Below are positions 1 to 8,092 of a stretch of DNA of 17,417 nucleotides, piece by piece. The stretch is from Phil1 sp964546125 (GTDB lineage Bacteria > Bacillota > Clostridia > Christensenellales > CAG-138), in contig CAZJIS010000037.1 of NCBI GenBank assembly GCA_964546125.1, positions 1 through 17,417 on the forward strand. Direction: 5' to 3'. The position numbers were made by a program, and so were the translations under genes. Within the stretch, counting starts at the first letter, position 1, and the number at the start of each line of letters is the position of its first letter. Under the pieces are notes generated by a model, which saw only the letters and a list, made by a program, of their open reading frames with translations, made no database searches and was not told where the DNA came from.

Positions 1-1
1 T

Positions 2-1741
2 GCGGCCGACAACATGGTTCGCGGCATGATCAACGACTACGAAGTGGTCGTGTATGATCAGGGCGGCAACATGGTCATCAACGAGTCCACCTGCGAGGGC
101 ATCGAAGGCGTCATCAATGAAGACGGCACCAAGACCTTCACCGTCAAGATCGCTAAGGACCTCGTGTTCAACAACGGCGATCCCATCACGGCGGAGAACT
201 ACGTGGCGGCCCTTATGCTCTTCGCGCATCCGACGGTCGTCGCCATGGGCTCCAAGTCCAGCGCGGACCAGACCTATGTGGGCGGCAAGGCCTTCAAGAG
301 CGGCGAGTCCGAGGTTTGGAGCGGCGTGCGCCTCATCGACGAGTATACTTATTCCGTGACCGTCGTTGCGGATAAGATCCCCTACTACTTCGATACGGCT
401 TATCCGTCCATCACCCCGCTGTCCCTCAAGATGTGGCTCCCCGAGGGCTACTCCGTGAAGGATGACGGCGAAGGCTGCTACTTCGACGGCGACATGAGCG
501 CCGAAGCCATCGGCGAGAAGATCGAAGCCGCGCGTTGGCTCAGCGAAGGCCGCATCACCGCGGGCCCATACAACCTCGTGAGCTTCGATAAGGCCGCTTT
601 GCAGGCCGTTCTCGAAATCAACCCGAACTACAAGGGCAACTTCGAAGGCCAGATGCCTCACGTCCAGAAGCTCATCATCGTGAAGGCTGAGGAAGAGACC
701 CTCATCGACGCCCTCAAGACCGGTTCGATCAACCTTCTCGACACCCTCACCGGCGGCGACGATGTCAACGCGGCGCTCGACGTCGTGGCGGGCGGCGGCT
801 TTACCTACAAAACCTTCGAGCGTAACGGCTACGGCAAGATCCAGTTCCAGAGCGACTTTGGCCCCACCCAGTTCATCGAGGTGCGCCACGCTGTTGCGAA
901 GCTGCTTGACCGCAACGAGTTCGCCAACACCTTCTGCCAGGGCTACGGCTCCGTCGTGCACGGCCCCTACGGTCTTGCCATGTGGATGTACAAAGAGGCG
1001 GAAGAAACCCTTTACAACAAGCTCAACACCTACAACTACAGCCCCGCTGAGGCTACCCAGTTGCTCGTGGACGGCGGTTGGGTTCTCGATGAGAACGGCA
1101 ACCCCTATGTGAGCGGCATCCGCTACAAGGAAGTGACCGCTGAAGAAGCCGGCACCTTCCTGCACAACAAGACCCTTGCCGACGGCCGCATCCTCATGCC
1201 GCTGATCATCGAGTGGTCCTCCTCCGGCAACGTCGTGGCCGAGCTGCTCACCACCATGCTTGTGGAGAGCCCGGACGTGGCCGCCGCCGGCATGCAGATC
1301 AACCAGAACATCATGACGTTCACGGAACTGCTCAACTACCTCTACCGTGATGCTTCCCAGGGCGATCAGTACAAGATCCCCACCTACGGCATGTTCAACC
1401 TTGCCTCCAACTTCACGCCGATCTACGATATGGCGTACTCGTTCACCACCGATCCCGACATGGTTGCGGAAGGTTGGAACGACACTTACATGTTCGATGA
1501 AAAGCTCGATAAGCTCACCATGGACATGGTTTACGGCGTTGAGCCGGGCGACACCGCGAAGTACCTCGAACTGTGGACGGAGTACATCCTCCGCTGGAAC
1601 GAGTTGCTGCCTGAGGTTCCCCTCTACTCCAACGTCTACTACACCGTGTATGCGGACTTCCTCAAGGGCTATGAGCAGAGCAGCCTCTGGGATTTCGAAA
1701 AGGCCATCGTTTACGCGTGGGTCAACGAAACCGTCCAGTAA
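2..1741 (+). CDS. ABC transporter solute-binding protein, family 5 (peptide/nickel type), 5' truncated
   Basis: This is the C-terminal 579 residues of an extracytoplasmic substrate-binding lipoprotein for a Dpp/Opp-type importer. The frame is already open at the first base, so the signal peptide and start lie outside the window. Family-5 hallmarks are visible: an EDGTKTFTVKIAKDLVFNNG segment (the usual 'dG.tytf.lr.gvkF.dG' strand), then PITAENYVAAL, a VRHAVAKLLDRNEF helix matching the 'vRqAi..AidR' motif, and a late LPEVPLYSNVYYTVY segment. Codons are strongly biased to C-ending forms (GGC, AAC, CTC), suggesting high expression. It precedes the permease genes dppB/dppC by about 170 bases and is almost certainly the binding protein of that transporter. 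The substrate cannot be read from sequence; peptides are the default guess. Confidence 0.93.
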   Translation, partial: AADNMVRGMINDYEVVVYDQGGNMVINESTCEGIEGVINEDGTKTFTVKIAKDLVFNNGDPITAENYVAALMLFAHPTVVAMGSKSSADQTYVGGKAFKSGESEVWSGVRLIDEYTYSVTVVADKIPYYFDTAYPSITPLSLKMWLPEGYSVKDDGEGCYFDGDMSAEAIGEKIEAARWLSEGRITAGPYNLVSFDKAALQAVLEINPNYKGNFEGQMPHVQKLIIVKAEEETLIDALKTGSINLLDTLTGGDDVNAALDVVAGGGFTYKTFERNGYGKIQFQSDFGPTQFIEVRHAVAKLLDRNEFANTFCQGYGSVVHGPYGLAMWMYKEAEETLYNKLNTYNYSPAEATQLLVDGGWVLDENGNPYVSGIRYKEVTAEEAGTFLHNKTLADGRILMPLIIEWSSSGNVVAELLTTMLVESPDVAAAGMQINQNIMTFTELLNYLYRDASQGDQYKIPTYGMFNLASNFTPIYDMAYSFTTDPDMVAEGWNDTYMFDEKLDKLTMDMVYGVEPGDTAKYLELWTEYILRWNELLPEVPLYSNVYYTVYADFLKGYEQSSLWDFEKAIVYAWVNETVQ

Positions 1742-1772
1742 GGGATAGGCTCGATGCGCGCATAACCAACCG

Positions 1773-1806
1773 TTGGGGACGGACTATCCTGTCCGTCCCC
1801 AATTTT
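1773..1806 (+). terminator. Intrinsic terminator between the binding protein and the permease genes
   Basis: A perfect 12-bp inverted repeat (TTGGGGACGGAC, 1773-1784, paired with 1791-1802) has a six-base loop and is followed by TTTT (1803-1806). It sits 31 bases after the binding-protein stop and 107 bases before dppB. Partial read-through would give more binding protein than membrane complex, as is common for such importers; that consequence is inference. The rest of 1807-1912 holds a small 5-bp hairpin (1840-1853) and no promoter I would defend. Confidence 0.88.
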
Positions 1807-1912
1807 CCCTAAATTTTGCTGACAATTTTCGCACGCAGCCGCGCAAAAGCGCGAATGCGCCGCGTATGACCATAAATCTGGCATTCATTACCGCTGAAAG
1901 GCTGGTGGCACG

Positions 1913-2929
1913 ATGGCAAAATATATTGCGAAACGTATCGTCTATATCATTGTCGTGTTCCTTATCTTATCGCTGCTCCTGTTCTTCCTTTACAACCTAA
2001 TTCCCTCGGACCCGGCGCGCGCGGAGCTTGAGCCTATCAAGAGGTCGCTCAAACCGGCCGAGTACCAGGCGCTCTACCGGGAATTGCGGGAACGCATGGG
2101 CCTTGACGATCCGCTCGTCGTGCGTTACGCGAGGTGGATGGGCTTTGCGCCGCAGAAATCCGGCGGCTACAGCGGCCTGATCCAGGGCGATTTCGGTTAT
2201 TCCAACTTCCGCAAAACGGAGGTGAAGAATATCGTCGTCGAGCCGATGAAATACACGATCTTCATCAACATCTTCTCGACTATTTTGGCCCTGGGCATCA
2301 CGATCCCGCTGGGCATTTACTGTGCGGTGCATAAACGCGGCAAGGTCGACAATTCTGTGCAGGTGTTTACGATCATCGGCTACAGCATACCCATTTACAT
2401 TATCGCCCTCGTGTTCATTTACCTCTTTGCGGTGTTGCTGCGCATCTTCCCCGTCATGGGAATGAAAGCGCCGGGCTCCATGCTTACGGGCTTCGACGCG
2501 TTCCTCGAAAGGCTCTATTACAGCGCTTTGCCGCTGATCGTGATGACCTTCGCCTCTTTGGGCGGCATGACCCGCTATGTGCGCGCCGCCATGATCGAGT
2601 CGCTGAGCATGGATTACATCCGCACCGCCCGCGCCAAGGGCCTGCGCGAAAAGATCGTCATCTATTCGCACGCATGGCGCAACGCGCTGTTGCCTGTGAT
2701 CACGGTCATCATCGGCTGGTTTCTCGGCATATTCAGCGGTTCGATCATCATCGAGAGCACGTTCTCGCTCAACGGCATGGGGTATCTGTACATCCAGGGC
2801 CTCAACAACAACGACTTTGAGCTGGTCCTTGCGATGATGATGTTCTACACCGTGGTCAGCCTCGTCGGCTCGCTCATCATCGATTTGAGCTACGGCCTCG
2901 TGGACCCGCGCGTGCGCATCAACAAGTGA
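1913..2929 (+). CDS. dppB: Dpp/Opp-type ABC transporter permease (DppB subunit)
   Basis: This is one of the two membrane subunits of a peptide/nickel-type importer, 338 aa, which is a normal length. TM1 is at about 9-30 (IVYIIVVFLILSLLLFFLYN), followed by an extracytoplasmic stretch of about 80 residues containing the family motif MGLDDPLVVRY (62-72) and GDFGYS. The remaining five or so membrane segments lie between about 113 and 325. The cytoplasmic EAA coupling loop is MDYIRTARAKGLREKIVIY (233-251), with NALLP after it. The protein ends in the typical YGLVDPRVR. The start is set by ATG 1913, with AAAGG at 1897-1901. It overlaps the GTG that could begin the next gene, but an ATG with a better ribosome binding site follows, so the two genes are about 17 bases apart. 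No insertions were seen here, in contrast to its partner subunit. Confidence 0.94.
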   Translation: MAKYIAKRIVYIIVVFLILSLLLFFLYNLIPSDPARAELEPIKRSLKPAEYQALYRELRERMGLDDPLVVRYARWMGFAPQKSGGYSGLIQGDFGYSNFRKTEVKNIVVEPMKYTIFINIFSTILALGITIPLGIYCAVHKRGKVDNSVQVFTIIGYSIPIYIIALVFIYLFAVLLRIFPVMGMKAPGSMLTGFDAFLERLYYSALPLIVMTFASLGGMTRYVRAAMIESLSMDYIRTARAKGLREKIVIYSHAWRNALLPVITVIIGWFLGIFSGSIIIESTFSLNGMGYLYIQGLNNNDFELVLAMMMFYTVVSLVGSLIIDLSYGLVDPRVRINK

Positions 2930-2946
2930 CAGGGGAGGGTAGAGGC

Positions 2947-4788
2947 ATGGAAAACAACAAGAAAAAGCGCTCTCGCATCGGCACTTGGCTGCGCCGGCTG
3001 TTTATGGGCAAGACCAAGGAGCTTAGTTTCCTTGAAGAAGAGCAGATTCAAAGCCCCGCTCGCACGGTCGTCGCGAACTTTGCGCACAACAAGCTGGCGA
3101 TGTTTGGACTCGTGGTGCTCGTTTTCATCTTCCTGTTCGTATTTATCGGGCCGAGCATTTGGCCGATCGATCTTTCCTATCAGGATAATACGCAGCAGAA
3201 CGTTCCCCCGGGCATGAACATGCTCGACATCCCCGAAGAGCTCGAGGGCAATGTCAAAAAGATCTCCGCGGGAACGACGTTCGCCGCGGGCATCTCTAAC
3301 GACGGCAAGTTCTACCTTTGGGGCTATACGAAGATCACCGACGTGATCGATCTTAAGAATGTGCCTGAAGAGGTGCGCAACGCCAAGCTTGTTGATGTTG
3401 CCGTGGGCTACGACCACATCGTCGTGCTCGATGAAAGCGGCAAGCTCTATGTCTGGGGCAACGACCGGCTCGGCCAGGCGATTTTCCCGATTGACATCGA
3501 TAACGCCAACCGGCTTGGAGAAGACCTTCACATCAAACAGCTTGCCGCGGCCTACCAGTACTCGGCCGCCGTCACGGAGGATGGCAACCTCTACCTCTGG
3601 GGCAACGCCAACATGAACGACCTGAAGCTGCGCAACCGCTATCAGGGCAACATCGAGATGGTGGCGACCAACGTCAACAGCTACATCGCGCTCTTGAAAA
3701 CCGGCGAGGTCGTTTACGCGGGCTTTGAAACCAACGCTTACTCGACGATCCCGGAAGAAGCGCAAAGCGGCGTCATCTCGATTGCGGCCACGGGCTCGTC
3801 CTGCGCCGCGCTCAAGGAGGACGGCACCCTCGTTTTCTGGGGCAACCTCTCCAACCACGAGCGCGATATTCCCGAGCATGAGGGCAAGATCATCGGCATC
3901 TACGGCGGGCGCTACCATTATACGGCGCTGCTCGATACCGGCAAGGTCATCAGCTGGGGCGGCAACGTGCACCATCAGAGCGAAGTGCCCGCTTCCCTTG
4001 CGGATGAAACGGTTGAAAAGGTGTTCGTCGGCTTTTACCAGAACTATGCGTTCACTGCCGACGGAAAGGCCAGCACCTGGGGCCTTGGGGGCTACCTGTG
4101 CGGCACGGACCACCTCGGCCGCGATATTCTCACGCGTATCGTCAACGGCGGCAAGACCACGATGACGGTCGGCGCGGTGGCGGTCATCATCTCGCTGGTC
4201 ATCGGCGTTGTGATGGGCGGCGTTTCCGGCTATTTCGGCGGCACGGCGGACCTTATCATCATGCGTGTTTCAGAGGTCATCGGCGGTTTGCCGTTCTTGC
4301 CGTTCGCGCTGATCCTTTCGGCCATCATCGGCACGCGCATTTCTGTGGAACAGCGCATGTACCTCATCATGGTGGTGCTGGGCGTACTAAGCTGGCCGAG
4401 CATCTGCCGCCTTGTGCGCGCGCAGATCTTTGCCGTGCGCGAGCAGGAGTTCGTAGTCGCGGCCAAGGCCCTTGGCGTGCGCGAGGTTGTGATCGTATTC
4501 AAGCACATTCTGCCCAACGTCGTGTCGGTTATCCTCGTGACCGCCACGCTCGACTTTGCGACATCCATGCTCACCGAGTCAACGCTATCCTACCTCGGTT
4601 TCGGCATCCCGCTGCCGGCGCCTACCTGGGGCAACATGCTCACAGGCGCGAACAACTCGATCGTCATTCAGCAATACTGGTGGCGTTGGGTGTTCCCCGC
4701 GCTGATCTTCGGTATCTGCACGATCTGCATCAACCTCATCGGAGACGGATTGCGCGACGCCATAGACCCGAAATCCAGTGACCGTTAA
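2947..4788 (+). CDS. dppC: DppC-type ABC permease with an inserted seven-repeat RCC1-like beta-propeller
   Basis: This is the second permease subunit, 613 aa against about 280-310 for ordinary DppC. Order: basic cytoplasmic N-terminus and OppC_N region (1-50), TM1 (about 51-68, LAMFGLVVLVFIFLFVFIG), and a short linker ending NVPPG (85-89). RCC1-like repeats follow at about 103-380, then the canonical DppC motif LCGTDHLGRDILTR (384-397) and the transporter domain with TM2-TM6. The EAA loop is EFVVAAKALGVREVVIVFKH (501-520), and the C-terminus is INLIGDGLRDAIDP. The reading frame is continuous through the junctions, so this is an in-frame domain insertion, not an artefact of overlapping genes. 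An in-frame GTG exists at 2926. I chose ATG 2947 because AGGGGAGGG (2931-2939) sits seven bases upstream. By topology the insert lies outside the cytoplasmic membrane, where the binding protein docks. Confidence 0.93.
   Translation: MENNKKKRSRIGTWLRRLFMGKTKELSFLEEEQIQSPARTVVANFAHNKLAMFGLVVLVFIFLFVFIGPSIWPIDLSYQDNTQQNVPPGMNMLDIPEELEGNVKKISAGTTFAAGISNDGKFYLWGYTKITDVIDLKNVPEEVRNAKLVDVAVGYDHIVVLDESGKLYVWGNDRLGQAIFPIDIDNANRLGEDLHIKQLAAAYQYSAAVTEDGNLYLWGNANMNDLKLRNRYQGNIEMVATNVNSYIALLKTGEVVYAGFETNAYSTIPEEAQSGVISIAATGSSCAALKEDGTLVFWGNLSNHERDIPEHEGKIIGIYGGRYHYTALLDTGKVISWGGNVHHQSEVPASLADETVEKVFVGFYQNYAFTADGKASTWGLGGYLCGTDHLGRDILTRIVNGGKTTMTVGAVAVIISLVIGVVMGGVSGYFGGTADLIIMRVSEVIGGLPFLPFALILSAIIGTRISVEQRMYLIMVVLGVLSWPSICRLVRAQIFAVREQEFVVAAKALGVREVVIVFKHILPNVVSVILVTATLDFATSMLTESTLSYLGFGIPLPAPTWGNMLTGANNSIVIQQYWWRWVFPALIFGICTICINLIGDGLRDAIDPKSSDR
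3253..4086 (+). repeat. Seven RCC1-like (beta-propeller blade) repeats inside dppC
   Basis: Seven degenerate repeats of 39-48 residues follow the RCC1 pattern: hydrophobic strand, G or A, aromatic/His, A-L/V, x-x-x-G-K/T-L-x-x-W-G. The W-G ends fall at residues 125, 170, 218, 258, 298, 337 and 378 of the permease. The fourth is degenerate, with A-G in place of W-G (VVYAGF). Clear examples are YDHIVVLDESGKLYVWGN, QYSAAVTEDGNLYLWGN and SSCAALKEDGTLVFWGN. Seven copies is the number that closes a propeller in eukaryotic RCC1. The last W-G is five residues from the LCGTDHLGRD of the permease. Repeat identity is confident; ring closure and binding partner are inference. Confidence 0.88.
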
Positions 4789-4801
4789 GGAGGAAAAAGC
4801 A

Positions 4802-5780
<979 letters not shown>

Positions 5781-5791
<11 letters not shown>

Positions 5792-7406
5792 TCAAACCAA
5801 CAACAAGGTGCTGCTCCGCCTGAGCAACCTCAAACAGTATTTCCCGCTCAAGCAGCGCGGCCTCTTCGTGAAAGCCAACGACGGCATCACGGTGGATATC
5901 TACGAGGGCGAAACGTTCGGTCTTGTGGGTGAATCGGGCTGCGGCAAGTCCACATTGGGGCGCACGCTTCTCCAGCTCTACCGGCAAACGGATGGGCGCA
6001 CCATGTATTATGGCCGCACCATCGATGAGATGGCTCCCGCCTACTACCGCCGCACCCTCGTGAACGCTCCCAAGCTGCGCAGGCATCTTGCGCAGCTCGA
6101 GCAGAAAAAGGCGCATGCGCAGGCTGAATACGAGGCCGTCGCCAAGCGTGAGGCGGCCATGCAGGAGGCGGAGCGCCCGGGCATCCAGCGCGAGCTGTTC
6201 GCCAAGATGAACGAGCAGAGCAAGGCCGTGAAAGAAGCAAACGACGCTTTGCTCGACCTTGCCAACATCTTCGGCGGCTTCCTTGCCCTCGAGGATATGG
6301 GCCCCGCCACCAAGCTGCTCCTTAAAAAGCACGAGCAGTCTCTGCGCCTGCGCAACGCCAACCGCAAGCGCGCCCTTATTGAGCGCGACAGTTTAGACAT
6401 CGCCTATAAAGCGGCGAAGCTCAAACAAGAGGGCAAATCCGCGGCTTCGGCCGAGGCGCGGCTCCAAAAGGTGAAGAAAAAGCTTTCGGATGCGCAGGGC
6501 GCGGTCGCCGCCGTCAAGCAGAAGATTGCGGCGATCGAAGCCGAGATCGAAAAGCTTCGCGCGCCGCACCTCAATAACGAAGCGTTCATGCGCTATGAAG
6601 CCTACCTCGACGCGGGCATCGACCTCGCGCGCCTGACTTATAACGAAATGCGGCTGCTGCGCAGCGACATGCAGCTGATCTTCCAGGATCCCTACTCTTC
6701 GCTCAACCCGAGGATGACCGTGGGTCAGATCATCGGCGAAAGTTTAATTGCGCATGAGCTGTTCCGCCGCAACGACGGGCGCATGCAGGAGAAGGTCCTC
6801 TCCGTAATGGACTCCTGCGGCCTTGCGCCGTACTTCTTGCATAGGTATCCGCACCAATTCTCCGGCGGCCAGCGCCAGCGCATCGGCATCGCGCGCGCGC
6901 TCGCGGTGGGCCCGAAGTTCGTGGTGTGCGACGAGGCGGTCTCCGCGCTGGATGTTTCCATCCAGTCGCAGATCATCAACCTGCTGCAGGATCTCAAAGA
7001 AAAGCAGAACCTCACTTACATGTTCATCACCCACGATCTCTCGGTCGTCAAGTACATCAGCGACCGCATCGGCGTAATGTACCTTGGCAACCTCGTAGAG
7101 CTTGCAAGCTCCGAAGAGATTTTCAAAAACCCGGTCCACCCCTACACGGTGGCGCTGCTCAACGCGATCCCCACGACCGAGGCGCGCAAGGACCTCGTCA
7201 TTCTTGAAGGGGATATCCCGAGCCCCGTCAACCCGCCCAAGGGCTGCAAATTCCACACGCGCTGCGCCTATTGCACCGAGATCTGCAAGCAGGTCGTGCC
7301 GGAGTGGGAAGAGGTCGCCCCGAACCATTTCGTAGCATGCCACCACAAGCTCAACGTGGGCGGCATGCACGACGCGCGCTGCGATGATATTCCGCAAGCG
7401 GACTGA
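5781..7406 (+). CDS. dppF: Dpp/Opp-type ABC transporter ATP-binding protein (DppF subunit) with a large coiled-coil insertion
   Basis: This is the second ATPase subunit, 541 aa where about 320-340 is usual. Walker A is GESGCGKST (50-58), the Q-loop Gln is 302 in IFQDPYSSLNPR, the signature is SGGQRQR (361-367), Walker B is FVVCDE (380-385), and the switch His is 418 in THD. The C-terminal extension has HPYTVALLNA and PPKGCKFHTRCAYC (Cys 489, 495, 498, 502). All catalytic motifs are intact. Between about residue 84 and 294 there is an extra block of some 200 residues, rich in K, E, A and Q with heptad-like stretches (98-130, 135-160, 175-217, 221-261). Normally only 15-25 residues lie there. 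The start is ATG 5781 with AAGGAGG at 5768-5774, overlapping the end of dppD by 11 bases. Confidence 0.94.
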
Positions 7407-7602
7407 GCGCGCGCTCAAATATTCCCGCGAGCAGGCCGAGAAGCGCGATGCGCTCAGCGGCGAGAAAGAGGATCTTTCTAAAGAGCTCGAAAAGGGAGAT
7501 CTGCTTGCGATGCTGATCGCGGGCTTCGTCGTGCTCTGGCCGGCGGCGCTCGTGGTGCTTGCAATCATCGCCGCGGCGGGCTATTTCTTCCTCGTTCGCT
7601 GA
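7384..7602 (+). CDS. Small single-pass membrane protein, translationally coupled to dppF
   Basis: This is a 72-aa protein I do not recognise. It has a highly charged N-terminal half (about 4-38, RTERALKYSREQAEKR then SGEKEDLSKELEKGD) that should form a cytoplasmic helix. One long hydrophobic segment follows (about 41-70, ending AAAGYFFLVR). It overlaps the 3' end of dppF by 23 bases in another frame, and no good ribosome binding site precedes the ATG, so translation is probably by coupling or reinitiation. A terminator follows 18 bases after its stop, making it the last gene of the transporter operon. The charged-then-hydrophobic layout is unlike a chance frame in GC-rich DNA. A role as a small accessory of the transporter is a guess from position only. 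Confidence 0.62.
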   Translation: MIFRKRTERALKYSREQAEKRDALSGEKEDLSKELEKGDLLAMLIAGFVVLWPAALVVLAIIAAAGYFFLVR

Positions 7603-7619
7603 ATTTGAGATCAGCAACC

Positions 7620-7649
7620 ACCGGCGCGGCATTTGCCGCGCCGGTTTTT
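7620..7649 (+). terminator. Intrinsic terminator ending the dpp operon
   Basis: A perfect 10-bp GC-rich stem (CCGGCGCGGC, 7621-7630, with 7635-7644), plus a closing A:T pair, has an ATTT loop and is followed by five T (7645-7649). It lies 18 bases after the small membrane gene and just before the promoter of the BlaI-like gene, so it separates the two units cleanly. Confidence 0.93.
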
Positions 7650-7653
7650 GATG

Positions 7654-7708
7654 TTGACAAATGAGGTTGAATGGATTAAACTCGTATTAGGTTTAATTAG
7701 TTAAACCT
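7654..7708 (+). promoter_or_regulatory. Promoter and palindromic operator for the BlaI/BlaR1-like pair
   Basis: The -35 is TTGACA (7654-7659), followed 17 bases later by a -10-like TAAACT (7677-7682), placing the start near 7689. Exactly there begins a perfect dyad, AGGTTTAA-TTAG-TTAAACCT (7689-7708), ending just before the ribosome binding site TGGAGG (7710-7715). A much weaker dyad, GAGGTT...AAACTC (7663-7683), overlaps the -10. Repression by a BlaI-type dimer binding at +1 to +20 is the natural reading. Assignment of the regulator is inference from adjacency. Confidence 0.72.
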
Positions 7709-7720
7709 CTGGAGGCCTAT

Positions 7721-8092
7721 ATGGAAACGCCCAAAATATTTGAGAGTGAATACCGCTTCTGCCTCATCCTTTGGGAGCATGAGCCGGTGAGCAGCACGCA
7801 CCTTGTGAAGCTGTGCCGTGAAAAGCTCGGCTGGTCGAAGGCCACGACCTACACGGTCATCCGCCGCCTTTCGGAGCGCGGGGTTGTGCAAAACGAAAAC
7901 GCGACAGTCACCTCGCTCATCTCAAAGGGCGAGGTGCAATCAGCCCAGATCGACGCGCTGCTTGCGCACACGTTCGAAGGTTCGCTCCCCGCGTTCGTCG
8001 CCTCGTTCACGAAGCGGCGCGATCTTTCGGCAAAAGAAATTGCCGAGATACGCCGCATGATCGATTCTTTCGCCGAAGAGGAGGATTCGTGA
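7721..8092 (+). CDS. BlaI/MecI/CopY-family winged-helix repressor
   Basis: This is a 123-aa DNA-binding repressor of the BlaI/MecI family, of normal length. The winged-helix domain covers about 5-75: FESEYRFCLILWEHEPVSST, then the recognition helix region GWSKATTYTVIRRLSERGVV, then the wing (VTSLISKGEVQ). The C-terminal part (about 78-120) is the helical dimerisation region in which relatives are cleaved or inactivated after signalling. ATG 7721 has TGGAGG five bases upstream. Its stop overlaps the start of the M56 peptidase gene (TGATG), so the pair is translationally coupled, as in blaI-blaR1 and mecI-mecR1 systems. It probably represses its own promoter at the dyad 7689-7708. The target genes beyond this operon are unknown. 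Confidence 0.92.
   Translation: METPKIFESEYRFCLILWEHEPVSSTHLVKLCREKLGWSKATTYTVIRRLSERGVVQNENATVTSLISKGEVQSAQIDALLAHTFEGSLPAFVASFTKRRDLSAKEIAEIRRMIDSFAEEEDS

Noticed and set aside
1840..1853. Hairpin CGCGC-AAAA-GCGCG upstream of dppB
   Set aside because: It is a five-bp stem without a T tail or a known regulatory fold, too weak to call as an element.
2926..2946. GTG at 2926 as the start of dppC
   Set aside because: It overlaps the dppB stop and has no ribosome binding site. ATG 2947 is preceded by AGGGGAGGG at the right distance.
2890..4113. Long open frame on the minus strand (about 407 codons) opposite the RCC1 part of dppC
   Set aside because: It is the mirror frame of a strongly coding GC-rich gene. 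It has no recognisable domain, and the plus-strand protein shows clear permease and RCC1 motifs.
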